DNA of 64,000 nt from Halomonas sp. JB37 (GTDB lineage Bacteria; Pseudomonadota; Gammaproteobacteria; Pseudomonadales; Halomonadaceae). Positions within the stretch are counted from its first letter, which is position 1. The number at the start of each line of letters is the position of its first letter. The stretch spans positions 930,001-994,000 of the forward strand of contig NZ_NRGW01000001.1 of assembly GCF_002332255.1 (NCBI RefSeq), given 5' to 3'. Both the position numbers and the translations under genes were made by a program. Under the pieces are notes generated by a model. The model saw nothing but the letters and a program-made list of their open reading frames with translations, searched no databases and was not told where the DNA came from. This document shows positions 8,538-17,802 of the stretch, piece after piece.

Positions 8538-10676
8538 TCAAAACCTAACCGACGCCTGTAGGCTGACCTCTAGGGGATCACCGACCACGACCCGTGTGTT
8601 GCCACCGCTTGAAGGGTAGTAAGTGGTGTCGAACAGGTTCTTGGCATTGAGCTGCAGGTGAAGGGTGTCGCCCAGCCAAGGAGTGTCCCAGCCGATAAAC
8701 GCGTCAGCGACGGTGTAGTCGTCTAATCGGAAACTGTTGTCAGCATCGCCTTCGCGCTCACCCACATAGCGAACCCCACCACCTAAGCGCCAGTTGCCCA
8801 GTCCAGGTGCGGTTGTTAAATCGTGTGCCAAGTAGAGGCTGGCGGTATGGCGGGCGGCGTTGGTCAGCCGGTTGCCCTGGGTATCTTCGGTGTCTTTAAG
8901 TACTTCGGTGTCGGTATAGGCGTAAGCGCCTAGTAGTGAAAGCTGATCAGTCAACTGGCCGGAAACCGTTAGCTCCACCCCCCGTGAACCCGCTTCGCCT
9001 ACCGTGCGGGTCACACCGTTGTCTGAGACGGCAACATTCTCCTTGCGGATATCGAACAGCGCAACGGCCAACGAGAACTGGTCGTTCCATAGATGCTTCA
9101 CACCGATTTCGCTGCCCATACTGTGTTCAGGATCCAGCGCCTGTCCGGTATCGCTGTCGGCCCCATTGGGCACAAACGCTTCGCTGTAGCTGGCATAAAC
9201 GGACGTCTCCGGGGTCAGGCGATGCAGCAGACTGATTGATGGCAGGAAAATATCGTCGCTGGTATCCGTCTCGGTGATGAAGTCCTGCCCACGGCCGGAA
9301 AACTGCTCGTAGTGTGTATAGCGCCCGCCTAGCCCCAGCGTCCAGCGGTCGTTGAAGTGCCAGCGATCATTGAGAAAAACGCCGGTCGTATTAACCTCAT
9401 CCAAGCGGTTGCTGCGCGAGGTGTTAAGGCTATCGCTATCCAGCGTCAGGCCGCCGTAGCTCATAGCGTAAATGTTTTGATCAGTCACCGACGAGCCGCG
9501 ATACACCTCGGCCAGATAGTCGCGGCGACGTTCGTGGTCAATTCCTACGGTAAGGTCGTGGCGCATGCCTGCCAGCGTGGCGGTGCCGGTAGTATCCCAG
9601 GCGGTGTACTGTACGTGGCGGTCATAACCTTCATTAGCATCTGCACGACGTGTTAATGCACCGCTCTGCTCGTTAACGCTTAGTACTCGCGGTTGGCCAT
9701 CGCTGTACTGCCGGCGGTTCCAGCCGTAGGTGAGCCGTGTTGACCAGTCGTTGTTAATATCCTGTTCCCACCAGGCGGTGACGGCTTCGTCGTGACCGAA
9801 AACCCGCGACCAGGATTCGTCGAAACGGCGCTCACTAGGTACCTTGGCGGGTTCACCATCAATCATCACCGTGCCGCGATCCAGATCCAAGTCGTAGTCG
9901 CGATACTCATAGGAGATTTGTGCGCGACTTTCGCGGCCTTCCCAGCGCAGCGAAGGGGCAATAATCGTGCGTCGATCATGACCAAAAACGCGCGCGGAGT
10001 CTTCATCTTCATGATGGGCGATAAATCGGAAGGCCAGGCCGGTATCGGCAATTGGCCCGGTGACATCCACGCTGGCATTGCCGCCACCCAAGGAGGTGGC
10101 TTCGGCGCTGATTTCGCGCTGCCACTCGTACTCAGGCCGTTTGGTGACCAGGTTGATCACCCCGCCAGGATCCTGCTGGCCTTGAAATAGCGAGGCAGGC
10201 CCCTTGAGTACTTCGACATGATCCACCGTTGCCATTGAGAAGGTGCCGCGCGGTTGGCGAATGCCATCGATCAGAATCGAACCATCGCTGTTGCTGCCGA
10301 AGCCGCGTTTAATATAGCCATCCTCGGTGCCCCCCATGTTATTGCCTGCGGTCACCCCTGCAACCATCGCCATTGCTTCGTCCAAGCTGTCGACATCATG
10401 GTCGGCCATCACCTGGGCGGTGACGGTCTCCACGGCGCGGGCCTCTTCTAAAAACGACACCGGCTGTTTGCTGGCAAGGCTTGAGCGCTGGGCACGATAG
10501 CTCCGCGGAGCCACGTCAGTGAGCCGATCTGAGGTGACGATCAGTGTTTTTGGCGCGGTCTCGTTGGCCTGCTGTTCGTAGACCTGTTGTGCCTGGGTCT
10601 GTTGTGCATAGACATCGGGCAGTGGGTTCAGCAGTAGCAGTGGCGAAAACAATGCAAAGGTTCGGGAGCGCAGCAT
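8538..10676 (-). CDS. TonB-dependent ferric-siderophore outer-membrane receptor
   Basis: This 712-residue protein has a signal peptide (MLRSRTFALFSPLLLLNPLPDVYA), a plug domain (about residues 75-180, with DGIRQPRG and VLKGPASLFQGQQDPGGVINLVTKRP) and a 22-strand-type barrel ending in the aromatic VSLQASVRF. There is no N-terminal FecA-type signalling domain, so it is unlikely to drive a surface-signalling sigma factor. It is the last gene of the siderophore uptake operon, 46 bp after the binding protein. The siderophore class cannot be told; no siderophore biosynthesis gene is in the window, so use of a siderophore made elsewhere is possible. Confidence 0.93.
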   Translation of the reverse strand: MLRSRTFALFSPLLLLNPLPDVYAQQTQAQQVYEQQANETAPKTLIVTSDRLTDVAPRSYRAQRSSLASKQPVSFLEEARAVETVTAQVMADHDVDSLDEAMAMVAGVTAGNNMGGTEDGYIKRGFGSNSDGSILIDGIRQPRGTFSMATVDHVEVLKGPASLFQGQQDPGGVINLVTKRPEYEWQREISAEATSLGGGNASVDVTGPIADTGLAFRFIAHHEDEDSARVFGHDRRTIIAPSLRWEGRESRAQISYEYRDYDLDLDRGTVMIDGEPAKVPSERRFDESWSRVFGHDEAVTAWWEQDINNDWSTRLTYGWNRRQYSDGQPRVLSVNEQSGALTRRADANEGYDRHVQYTAWDTTGTATLAGMRHDLTVGIDHERRRDYLAEVYRGSSVTDQNIYAMSYGGLTLDSDSLNTSRSNRLDEVNTTGVFLNDRWHFNDRWTLGLGGRYTHYEQFSGRGQDFITETDTSDDIFLPSISLLHRLTPETSVYASYSEAFVPNGADSDTGQALDPEHSMGSEIGVKHLWNDQFSLAVALFDIRKENVAVSDNGVTRTVGEAGSRGVELTVSGQLTDQLSLLGAYAYTDTEVLKDTEDTQGNRLTNAARHTASLYLAHDLTTAPGLGNWRLGGGVRYVGEREGDADNSFRLDDYTVADAFIGWDTPWLGDTLHLQLNAKNLFDTTYYPSSGGNTRVVVGDPLEVSLQASVRF

Positions 10677-10722
10677 GGTCGATACAGATCCTGTTATTGT
10701 CAGAGGGGGAGTGGGCCAAGGA

Positions 10723-11919
10723 TTATGGAGCGTTGAGTGCGCCCCAAAAGTGATCTTCGTGACTTAGCGCTGGCGTGATAGGTAGTAGGGCATTGAAGGT
10801 GGCGGCCGGATCAAGGTCAGTGAAGTGTTCGGGATAGAGCCATTGGACGATACGTTCGAGCGCTACAATGGCGAAAGGACCCTGATGAAAACCATGCCAT
10901 AGCGCATAAAACTGTCCATTCTGAACGGCGTTAAGATGCGCCCAGCCGGGAAGCGATTGGCTCAGATGCCGCAAATCCTGGCTGATATCATCAGCACTGA
11001 TATCAAGTCCAACGCGCACACCATCACCCGCTGTCCACTGCCCCGCGGTATTGAGGATGACGTCGGGTGGGTGGCTGAGCACCCATTCATTGCTCAGCGT
11101 TGCCGATGCGCCGGGAATTAATGCATCGGCAAGATTATCGCCACCTGCCCGGGCTACTAGGTCGGCTAGCCCGTTGCGTAGATTGGTACGGCAGCAGTCC
11201 ACTTTTAGCCCAGGGGCGACATTGATTAGCACGGTGGGGGCATCGGCGGCCTGTTCCGCCAGCTTCAAGTCTGCCAAGCCCTGGTCGATACGCGCCAAGC
11301 GTTGTTCAATTAGAGCAATCATTGCGCTAGCTCGAGGCATCGCGTTCAAGGCCTCGCCTAAAAGCGCAAGGCTTTTGGGCGTGTTCTCCAGCGGGTGGCG
11401 GTTAAAGTCGATAAACAGATAGGCAATACCTAGCTCGTCCAGTAGCTGCGCCAGCGGAGAGCCTTCGAAGTTACTAGCGCGCGCGAGATCAAGCAGTACT
11501 AAGTCTGGGGCCAGGTTAAGCAGCGCTTCGCTATCGAGTTGGGGTGTCGGCGCGCTTGAAAGAGCGGGCAGTTGATCAAGCGCAGGCCACTGGGTGAGAA
11601 ACCGTTGAGCCATGGCGGGGTCAAATACGGCCAGCGGATAGGCCCAGCCCGCTAAGCGCGGTGTTGGGTCATCTAGAAGTGTTGCCAAGGCATAAAGCTG
11701 GCGTGGCTGGGTAAGAAACAAGCGTGTGGGCGGTGCTGAAAGCGTTACCTGACGCCCGGCAAGATCAGTCAGTGTTTTAGGAAAGTCTTTAGACGCGCCC
11801 GCCTGTGAATCGGTTGCCCAGCAAGCGGCAGCGATTAACAGGCTCATCCAGCACAACACATTAATAGCCAAGCGGCGCATCGGATGAGCATAAATGGTGG
11901 TTGTTGGTATAAACATCAC
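10723..11919 (-). CDS. Ferric-siderophore ABC transporter, periplasmic binding protein
   Basis: This 398-residue cluster A-II (FepB/FhuD-like) binding protein has an N-terminal signal segment (residues 14-40) and two lobes joined by a long helix. Recognisable features are TLTDLAGRQVTL after the signal, LNLAPDLVLLD in lobe one and HPPDVILNTAGQW in lobe two. It overlaps the ATPase gene by 4 bp. It carries ferric siderophore from the TonB receptor to the membrane permease. A CC pair (KVDCCRTNL) in the second lobe is unusual for the family. Confidence 0.88.
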   Translation of the reverse strand: MMFIPTTTIYAHPMRRLAINVLCWMSLLIAAACWATDSQAGASKDFPKTLTDLAGRQVTLSAPPTRLFLTQPRQLYALATLLDDPTPRLAGWAYPLAVFDPAMAQRFLTQWPALDQLPALSSAPTPQLDSEALLNLAPDLVLLDLARASNFEGSPLAQLLDELGIAYLFIDFNRHPLENTPKSLALLGEALNAMPRASAMIALIEQRLARIDQGLADLKLAEQAADAPTVLINVAPGLKVDCCRTNLRNGLADLVARAGGDNLADALIPGASATLSNEWVLSHPPDVILNTAGQWTAGDGVRVGLDISADDISQDLRHLSQSLPGWAHLNAVQNGQFYALWHGFHQGPFAIVALERIVQWLYPEHFTDLDPAATFNALLPITPALSHEDHFWGALNAP

Positions 11920-12701
11920 AATGGCTCGCTGACGCGATCACTGAGCACAAGTGGCCGCCCTAGCGAGCATCGCTCGACCCGGGACTCGACCCCATAGGCG
12001 GTGTGCAGCACGTCGGGGGTGATCACCTCGTGAGGATCGCCTGCAGCCAGTAGCCCCCCGTTACCAAATAGCAGCACTTGATCACAAAAGCGTAGGGCGA
12101 GATTGATATCGTGGATGGCCATTAGGCAGACCGCCTGACGCTCCGCTATTACCGAGCGCACGGTATCAATCAGCGCCAGCTGCCAGCGCAAATCTAGCGC
12201 GCTGGTGGGCTCATCCAGTAGTAATAGTGCGGGCTGGCGGGCGATCGCCTGAGCTAGGCCAACCATCTGACGCTGCCCGCCGGAGAGCTCACTCAACGGG
12301 CGCAACGCTAACGGGCGAATGGCCAGTGCATCGAAAACGCGCTCGATTAACGTGTCTATCTCTGTACGGCTTAGGTCGGGGCGCACGGCACGACAAGCGC
12401 TCAGTACCGCTTCGTAGGCCACTAACGTGGTGGCCTGAGGGAGCGTTTGCGGTAGATAGCCCACATGACGCATCCGCGCGGCGCCACTGAGGGTGGTGAG
12501 GTCGATATCATTAAGCTGCATACGTCCGCTGGCTGGCTGTAAGCCCGCGATGGCTTTTAACAGGGTCGATTTACCCACCGCATTGGGCCCCAACACTGCG
12601 ACCAGTGAACCGGGTGGCAGTGTGGGCAAGCTTAGCTGCTCGAAAACGCGCCGTTTGCGGTAGCCGGTCGTGACGTTGCTGAGCGTAAAGCCTGCTTTCA
12701 T
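11916..12701 (-). CDS. Ferric-siderophore ABC transporter, ATP-binding protein
   Basis: This 261-residue ATPase of the FecE/FepC group has Walker A GPNAVGKST (38-46), the LSGGQ signature (139-143) and Walker B LLLLDEPTSALD (159-170). The alanine in the Walker A loop replaces the more common glycine but is tolerated in this family. It overlaps both the permease (12698-12701) and the binding protein (11916-11919) by 4 bp, so translation is coupled. It energises import of iron chelate. Confidence 0.93.
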   Translation of the reverse strand: MKAGFTLSNVTTGYRKRRVFEQLSLPTLPPGSLVAVLGPNAVGKSTLLKAIAGLQPASGRMQLNDIDLTTLSGAARMRHVGYLPQTLPQATTLVAYEAVLSACRAVRPDLSRTEIDTLIERVFDALAIRPLALRPLSELSGGQRQMVGLAQAIARQPALLLLDEPTSALDLRWQLALIDTVRSVIAERQAVCLMAIHDINLALRFCDQVLLFGNGGLLAAGDPHEVITPDVLHTAYGVESRVERCSLGRPLVLSDRVSEPL

Positions 12702-13756
12702 CGCGCGCGCCCCTGCAGCATGATTAACGCCATAAAGAAGGGGATGCCTACCAGTGAGGTTACTAAGCCCACAGGCAGCACCAGCCCATCGACCAGCGTT
12801 TTACTGGCGATCGACGCGAGCGATAGCACCAGCGCCCCCGCCAAGGCGCTGCCCGGTAAGTAAAAGCGATGATCTTCACCCAATGCCAGGCGTGCCATAT
12901 GCGGGCCGACTAGCCCAATAAAGCCAATGGTGCCCACAAACGCGACTGCTGCAGCGGCGAGCAGGCTCACTCTAAGTAGCGAGATAAGTCGCAAACGCTC
13001 AACCGCAATCCCGAAGCTGCGCGCATGTTCATCACCCGAGCGCAGTGCCGTCATTGCCCAGGCGCTGCGCAACGAGAAAGGCATACAAATGGCTAATACC
13101 ACTGCCACGATGGCCACCGTGTCCCAAGAGGCGCGTGAGAGGCTGCCCATCGTCCAGAACACTAATTGCTGTAGCGCATCGGGACTAGCGATGAGCTGCA
13201 AAAGTGCCACCAGCGCGTTGAGTACAAATACCAACGCAATGCCGAATAACACAATAATCTCACGGCTGGCGCCGTAGAGACGAGATAAGGCATTGATAGT
13301 CAGCATCGACGCCGCCGCAAACATAAATGCCATTAAAGCGGTGGCGTAGTGGGCGTTTAAACCAAACAAGGTGAGATTGAAAACAATGACCAGCGAAGCG
13401 CCTAAGGTGGCCGCCGCACCAACGCCCAGCGTGAACGGGCTGGCCAGCGGGTTATTCAGCACCGTTTGCATTTCTGCCCCTGCCAGCCCCAGCGTTGCGC
13501 CTACCAGCACTGCCATGAGTGCGGCAGGGAGGCGGATTTCCCAAACAATGGCTTGCTGAATCGGCCCTTGAGCATGAGGATCCAATAGCAGTGCGATTAA
13601 ATCAGTCACTGAGATATTCGCAGGGCCACTGGCAATATCAGTGAGCAGCGATATTGCTAACGCTATGGCTAACCCCGCGACAATCAGCAAACGGGTAACA
13701 ATGAAGCGCCGATAGGTGGATGCCAACGGAGCAGCAAGCGGCGAAGACGCGGGCAT
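12698..13756 (-). CDS. Ferric-siderophore ABC transporter, permease (FecCD family)
   Basis: This 352-residue protein has about nine to ten hydrophobic helices and the FecCD landmarks GATLGLAGAEMQTVLNNPLASPFTLGV near residues 80-110 and FVGTIGFIGLVGPHMARLALGEDHR near 270-295, the latter being the ATPase-coupling region. It is the first gene of the iron operon. The leader (13757-13850) is AT-rich and contains a weak Fur-like stretch on the minus strand (GCAAATAAGACTAATC, about half-matching the 19-bp consensus), so iron control is inferred rather than demonstrated. Confidence 0.93.
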   Translation of the reverse strand: MPASSPLAAPLASTYRRFIVTRLLIVAGLAIALAISLLTDIASGPANISVTDLIALLLDPHAQGPIQQAIVWEIRLPAALMAVLVGATLGLAGAEMQTVLNNPLASPFTLGVGAAATLGASLVIVFNLTLFGLNAHYATALMAFMFAAASMLTINALSRLYGASREIIVLFGIALVFVLNALVALLQLIASPDALQQLVFWTMGSLSRASWDTVAIVAVVLAICMPFSLRSAWAMTALRSGDEHARSFGIAVERLRLISLLRVSLLAAAAVAFVGTIGFIGLVGPHMARLALGEDHRFYLPGSALAGALVLSLASIASKTLVDGLVLPVGLVTSLVGIPFFMALIMLQGRAR

Positions 13757-13993
13757 TGTGAAGGTGTTTCCAGGTGAGAGCGAAAATTTATCAGGATTAG
13801 TCTTATTTGCGACTAAAACTCATTCGTGATTGTATTTTCATCCTTTAGTCGTAGCTTTGTCAACCGCAGGGAAACCAAGCGTTGCCTGATTGCGGTGGGG
13901 TTTCCGCTATGCTCTATTGAAAGACTAGGCTCTATTAAAGCAGTATCTGATCCGTGCTTACTTTTTGTTACGAAATCCCTCAAGGAGTTCATC

Positions 13994-15046
13994 ATGATTG
14001 ATTTACCCGCTCTGCTAGGCAGTGACGCCGATAGCTTGCTTAACCATACGTGCCAGGGAGTTCGTCGTGAGGACTTGCATCTTCCTGGCCCTGATTTTAT
14101 TGACCGCGTGATGGCCGATAGCGACCGCAGTCCATTGGTACTGCGCAATATGCAGGCGTTTTTCGATCATGGGCGTTTGGCAGGCACTGGCTATCTCAGC
14201 CTGTTGCCGGTAGATCAGGGCATTGAGCACTCGGCAGGCGCCTCTTTCGCGCCTAACCCGCGTTACTTTGACCCGGCCAATATTGTCGAGTTAGCCCTTG
14301 AAGGGGGCTGCAACGGCGTGGCTTCAACGCTAGGAGTACTCTCTTCCGTAGCGCGACGTTATGCTCATAAGATTCCAATGATGTTAAAGCTCAATCATAA
14401 CGAAACCTTGAGCTACCCGGCGATATACGATCAGACGCTATTTGCCGATGTGGAGCAGGCCCACGACATGGGCTGCGTGGCAGTGGGGGCGACGATTTAC
14501 TTTGGCTCTCACGAGAGCCGTCGGCAAATCATGGAGATTAGCGAGGCTTTCGAGCGCGCCCACCAGTTGGGAATGGTGACGGTATTGTGGGCTTACCTGC
14601 GTAATCCTGAGTTCAAACAGGGTAGCAACGATTATCACGCCTCGGCTGACCTCACCAGTCAAGCCAATCACATGGCCGCCACCCTTAAAGCGGATATCGT
14701 TAAACAGAAACTGCCTGAGAATAACGGCGGCTACAACGCGGTTGGCTTCGGGCATACCCACGATAAAGTGTATAGCGAGCTGACGACTGATCATCCCATT
14801 GACCTGGCCCGCTATCAGGTAGCCAACTGCTTTATGGGCCGTGCGGGTTTGATTAATTCCGGCGGTGGCTCCAAAGGACACTCTGATCTTGGCGATGCAG
14901 TACGCACGGCGGTTATTAACAAGCGTGCGGGGGGAATGGGCCTGATTTCTGGGCGCAAAGCATTCCAAAAACCGATGCAGGAAGGCGTTGATCTGCTGCA
15001 TGCGATTCAGGATGTCTATCTCTCTACCGACGTGACGATAGCCTGA
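13994..15046 (+). CDS. fbaB: Class I fructose-bisphosphate aldolase (DhnA/FbaB type)
   Basis: This 350-residue Schiff-base aldolase cleaves fructose-1,6-bisphosphate in glycolysis or forms it in gluconeogenesis. The start is ATG 13994, preceded by AAGGAG; the frame is open back to 13826, but that part has no family similarity. Landmarks are [49 protein letters not shown] and the phosphate loop [13 protein letters not shown]. The length equals the E. coli FbaB family. It is convergent with phzF and divergent from the iron operon; no functional link to either is seen. Confidence 0.94.
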   Translation: MIDLPALLGSDADSLLNHTCQGVRREDLHLPGPDFIDRVMADSDRSPLVLRNMQAFFDHGRLAGTGYLSLLPVDQGIEHSAGASFAPNPRYFDPANIVELALEGGCNGVASTLGVLSSVARRYAHKIPMMLKLNHNETLSYPAIYDQTLFADVEQAHDMGCVAVGATIYFGSHESRRQIMEISEAFERAHQLGMVTVLWAYLRNPEFKQGSNDYHASADLTSQANHMAATLKADIVKQKLPENNGGYNAVGFGHTHDKVYSELTTDHPIDLARYQVANCFMGRAGLINSGGGSKGHSDLGDAVRTAVINKRAGGMGLISGRKAFQKPMQEGVDLLHAIQDVYLSTDVTIA

Positions 15047-15084
15047 CCGGTCTCTACGGCAGCGCTTGGGGGAATGAGCGGGGC

Positions 15085-15105
15085 AGGGCGTGCTGGGTAC
15101 GCCCT
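15085..15105. terminator. Hairpin between convergent fbaB and phzF
   Basis: A perfect 7-bp stem (agggcgt / acgccct) with a 7-nt loop lies between the two convergent stop codons and touches the phzF stop. There is no strong T-tract on either side, so it is a weak or bidirectional terminator at best. Confidence 0.4.
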
Positions 15106-15976
15106 ATTGATGAAGTTTAAATGTGCCCTGACCCACTACGACGGCATTACCGCCAACCGTGACGAAACCAGGTTCGATCTCTCCATTGGCGGCGGTATGA
15201 ATAACGCTGGGCCGCCCCATTTCATCGCCCTGATGAATCGTGCACTGCAAGGCATCTGGCTGGAGTGAGGCCAAATAGCCCGTTAAAGCGGCTGCGGCGC
15301 TGCCGGTGGCCGGGTCTTCACAGATACTCGCGTGCATACAGAACATACGGCTGCTGATCTGGATGGTTGTGTTGTTTGATGGCTCCGTTACGTATAGGTA
15401 GACCTGCTCTGCGCTGCTCGTCATCACCGAACTTTCCCATAGTGCGTTGTCGATGCTGATGCGCACCAACGCTTCATGATCGACTAACTCGATCAGATGA
15501 AAGGGTAGTCCGAAGGACGAAAATACGGGGCTGCCAATCACCTGGTGGCTTTCCAATCCGAGGAGCTTAGCCGCGGTGGCATGATCAATAGTGCTGCCCA
15601 TGACCTTGGCCCGCTGAGCGGTAGTAAAGGTGGCTCTTCCCTGTTTATAACTAACCATTAGCTCGCCGATAGGGGGCTGTAGAACAACCTCTTGCGCAGG
15701 GTTGACTAGGTTCAGCTCTGCTAACAGGCGCGCGGTGCCTACCGTGGGATGTCCGGCGAAAGGCAGCTCACGCGTGGGCGTGAAAATACGCATCGGGTAG
15801 TGATTCGGCCCAGCAGCCGCGCCTAAAAACACCGTTTCAGCAAGATTAAGCTCATTGGCCAAGGCCTGCATAGTGCTGGTCGCCAGCCCATCGGCCTCCA
15901 GAAAGACGGCCAATGGGTTGCCGGCAAACGGCTGGTCGGTAAATACATCGAGTAAATAGTACTCAACGGTTTTCAT
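15104..15976 (-). CDS. PhzF-family isomerase/epimerase-like protein
   Basis: This 290-residue protein has the two-lobed diaminopimelate-epimerase-like fold of PhzF. Visible motifs are VFTDQPFAGNPLAVF (11-25), NELNLAETVFL with the catalytic-type glutamate E47, FTPTRELPFAGHPTVGTA and the second-lobe CEDPATGSAAAALTGYL. The substrate is unknown in most bacteria; no phenazine genes are nearby. The gene is 12 bp downstream of a DUF1127 gene on the same strand and divergent from a MocR-type regulator, which may control the pair. Confidence 0.9.
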   Translation of the reverse strand: MKTVEYYLLDVFTDQPFAGNPLAVFLEADGLATSTMQALANELNLAETVFLGAAAGPNHYPMRIFTPTRELPFAGHPTVGTARLLAELNLVNPAQEVVLQPPIGELMVSYKQGRATFTTAQRAKVMGSTIDHATAAKLLGLESHQVIGSPVFSSFGLPFHLIELVDHEALVRISIDNALWESSVMTSSAEQVYLYVTEPSNNTTIQISSRMFCMHASICEDPATGSAAAALTGYLASLQPDALQCTIHQGDEMGRPSVIHTAANGEIEPGFVTVGGNAVVVGQGTFKLHQ

Positions 15977-15988
15977 ACCGTTCTCCCT

Positions 15989-16174
15989 TTAAAGTGAGCG
16001 TTTCCAAAAGGCTTTTTGGCCCTCTTTTTTTGCCTGGGCGCGGCTGATACCAATATCTTTTAGCAAGCGGTCATCAAGTGTCAGTAGTTGGCGGCGGCTG
16101 CGACGGCGCTGATGGTATTTTCGTAACGTGGCGCTTAACTGGTAGCGAAGCTGAGTAAGGTTGAGGCGTAGCAT
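15989..16174 (-). CDS. DUF1127 small protein
   Basis: This 61-residue, highly basic protein ends with the DUF1127 motif (LTLDDRLLKDIGISRAQAKKEG). Small DUF1127 proteins have been tied to phosphate, carbon or RNA metabolism in some alphaproteobacteria, but no general role is settled. It is upstream of phzF (12-bp gap) and divergent from the MocR gene, so its promoter lies next to the ATACAG repeats. Confidence 0.8.
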   Translation of the reverse strand: MLRLNLTQLRYQLSATLRKYHQRRRSRRQLLTLDDRLLKDIGISRAQAKKEGQKAFWKRSL

Positions 16175-16229
16175 GACGGTGCTCCTTGAATGCGATATGC
16201 CTCATTAGGTTACTCAGCGTCGCTATGAC

Positions 16230-16312
16230 GATACAGATATAGAAATTTATATTATAAAGATACAGATGAAGTGTTTTATTACTCTGTATGGGCTATAAAT
16301 AGCTATCTGTAT
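16230..16312. promoter_or_regulatory. Putative MocR operator: repeated ATACAG boxes
   Basis: GATACAGAT occurs twice as a direct repeat (16230-16238 and 16259-16267, 29 bp apart), and the inverted form occurs as CTGTAT (16284-16289) and ATCTGTAT (16305-16312). The boxes lie in the intergenic region between the DUF1127-phzF operon and the MocR gene. MocR regulators of the GabR/PdxR kind bind direct repeats in such divergent regions, so autoregulation and control of phzF are inferred. Confidence 0.6.
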
Positions 16313-16341
16313 TGTTGCAGCGACAGCGAGGAGCCACTGCC

Positions 16342-17790
16342 GTGACGCGTTATGAAGAAGTTGCCAATGCGTTACAGGAGCGTATCGAGCACGGTATTTA
16401 TCGTGTGGGCGATCGTTTGCCTTCTATTCGCGCGGTTTGCCAAGAGTTAGGCGTTAGCATTTCCACTGCGCAGGAAGCTTACCGGCAATTAATGGACGTG
16501 GCGTTGATTGAGTCACGGCCTAAATCGGGTTATTTCGTGTTGCCGAGCAGGGTGCCGCCAGTTCTGCCGTCCATGTCGCGACCCGCGCAGCGCCCATTGG
16601 ACGTTTCTCAATGGGATCAGGTGCTGGAACTCGTCGCTACCCAGCGGGATGATGCGCGGCTGTTGCTTGGGCGTGGCGTGCCGAATCTTGAGTATGAGAC
16701 GCTGCGGCCGCTGTCACAAATTCTTGCCAGCCTACATCGCCATAATGACTTAATGGGATTCAATTACGACAAGCTGAGCGGCAGCCCCGAGCTGCGTCAG
16801 CAGGTGGCTCGACTGGCGATTGCCTCCGGCTGCTTGCTGCACCCTGACGACATTATGGTGACCACTGGCTGCCAGGAAGCGCTGTCCATTTCGCTGCGCA
16901 CTCTCACACAGCCTGGTGATGTGGTGGCCGTGGACTCGCCCAGTTTTTATGGCACCATGCAAATTCTCAAGGCGATCGGCTTAAAAGCGCTGGAAATTCC
17001 CACGGATCCGCAAACGGGTATCAGCTTAGAAGCATTGGAAATGGCGCTGGAGCAGTGGCCTATCCGTGCGATACAGGTGACGCCGACCCACAATAACCCA
17101 TTGGGCTACACCATGCCCGAGGCGCGAAAGCGGGCTTTATTTCAGCTCGCTCAACGCTTTGATGTCGCTATTATTGAAGATGATATCTACGGTGATTTGG
17201 CGTTTAGTCTGCCAAGACCACGCACCGTGAAATCCTTCGACGACGATGGACGCGTGATGCTATGCAGCGGTTTTTCCAAAACAGTCGGGCCTGGCTTGCG
17301 TGTAGGCTGGCTGGCGCCGGGCCGTTATCGCGATCAGGCGCTGCATATGAAGTACGTCTCGACCGGTGCGTCGGCCACGTTGCCACAGCTGGCGGTGGCG
17401 GAGTTTGTCGCTAAAGGTCACTACGAACGCCACCTTCGCTATGCTACCCGCCAGTATCAGCGCCAGCGGGATATTATGATCAGTTGGGTGCAGCGCTACT
17501 TTCCTGAAGGTTCGGGCATTAGCTACCCACAGGGGAGTTTTTTGCTCTGGGTGGAGTTGCCTGCTGCGGTGGACTGCGTGAAGCTTAACGAGCGCTTAGC
17601 CAAGCGTGCAATTCACGTAGCACCAGGGTCGCTGTTTTCAGCTTCTGGAAAATTTCGCCAGTGTCTGCGCCTTAACTATGCCTTCACGCTAACACCGGTT
17701 ATAGAGGATGCCGTGCGTACAGTGGGGGAGTTTGCCGCAGACATGGTGGAAGAGGCGCAGCAGCATGAACATGGCCTGTCTGCGCTATAA
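16342..17790 (+). CDS. MocR-type regulator (GntR HTH fused to class I aminotransferase fold)
   Basis: From GTG 16342, with GCGAGGAGCC just upstream, the protein is 482 residues; a TTG at 16312 would overlap the operator-like repeats. Residues 1-70 are a GntR winged HTH (VANALQERIEHGIYRVGDRLPSIRAVCQELGVS). The rest is a PLP-aminotransferase fold with TPTHNNPLGYTM, IIEDDIYGDLAF and the PLP lysine in CSGFSKTVGPGLRVGWLAPG. Such proteins use PLP or a PLP-amino acid adduct as signal rather than as an enzyme cofactor. It is divergent from DUF1127-phzF. The effector is unknown. Confidence 0.9.
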   Translation: MTRYEEVANALQERIEHGIYRVGDRLPSIRAVCQELGVSISTAQEAYRQLMDVALIESRPKSGYFVLPSRVPPVLPSMSRPAQRPLDVSQWDQVLELVATQRDDARLLLGRGVPNLEYETLRPLSQILASLHRHNDLMGFNYDKLSGSPELRQQVARLAIASGCLLHPDDIMVTTGCQEALSISLRTLTQPGDVVAVDSPSFYGTMQILKAIGLKALEIPTDPQTGISLEALEMALEQWPIRAIQVTPTHNNPLGYTMPEARKRALFQLAQRFDVAIIEDDIYGDLAFSLPRPRTVKSFDDDGRVMLCSGFSKTVGPGLRVGWLAPGRYRDQALHMKYVSTGASATLPQLAVAEFVAKGHYERHLRYATRQYQRQRDIMISWVQRYFPEGSGISYPQGSFLLWVELPAAVDCVKLNERLAKRAIHVAPGSLFSASGKFRQCLRLNYAFTLTPVIEDAVRTVGEFAADMVEEAQQHEHGLSAL

Positions 17791-17802
17791 CGTAGCCGTG
17801 TG

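Noticed and set aside
8538..13756. Siderophore biosynthesis cluster
   Set aside because: Only uptake genes are present; no NRPS, NIS synthetase or tailoring enzyme is seen.
13826..13993. N-terminal extension of the aldolase
   Set aside because: The upstream frame has no similarity to the family, and the ATG at 13994 has AAGGAG and gives the standard 350 residues.
14438..15001. 187-residue open frame on the minus strand
   Set aside because: It lies wholly inside fbaB on the opposite strand and shows no recognisable domain.
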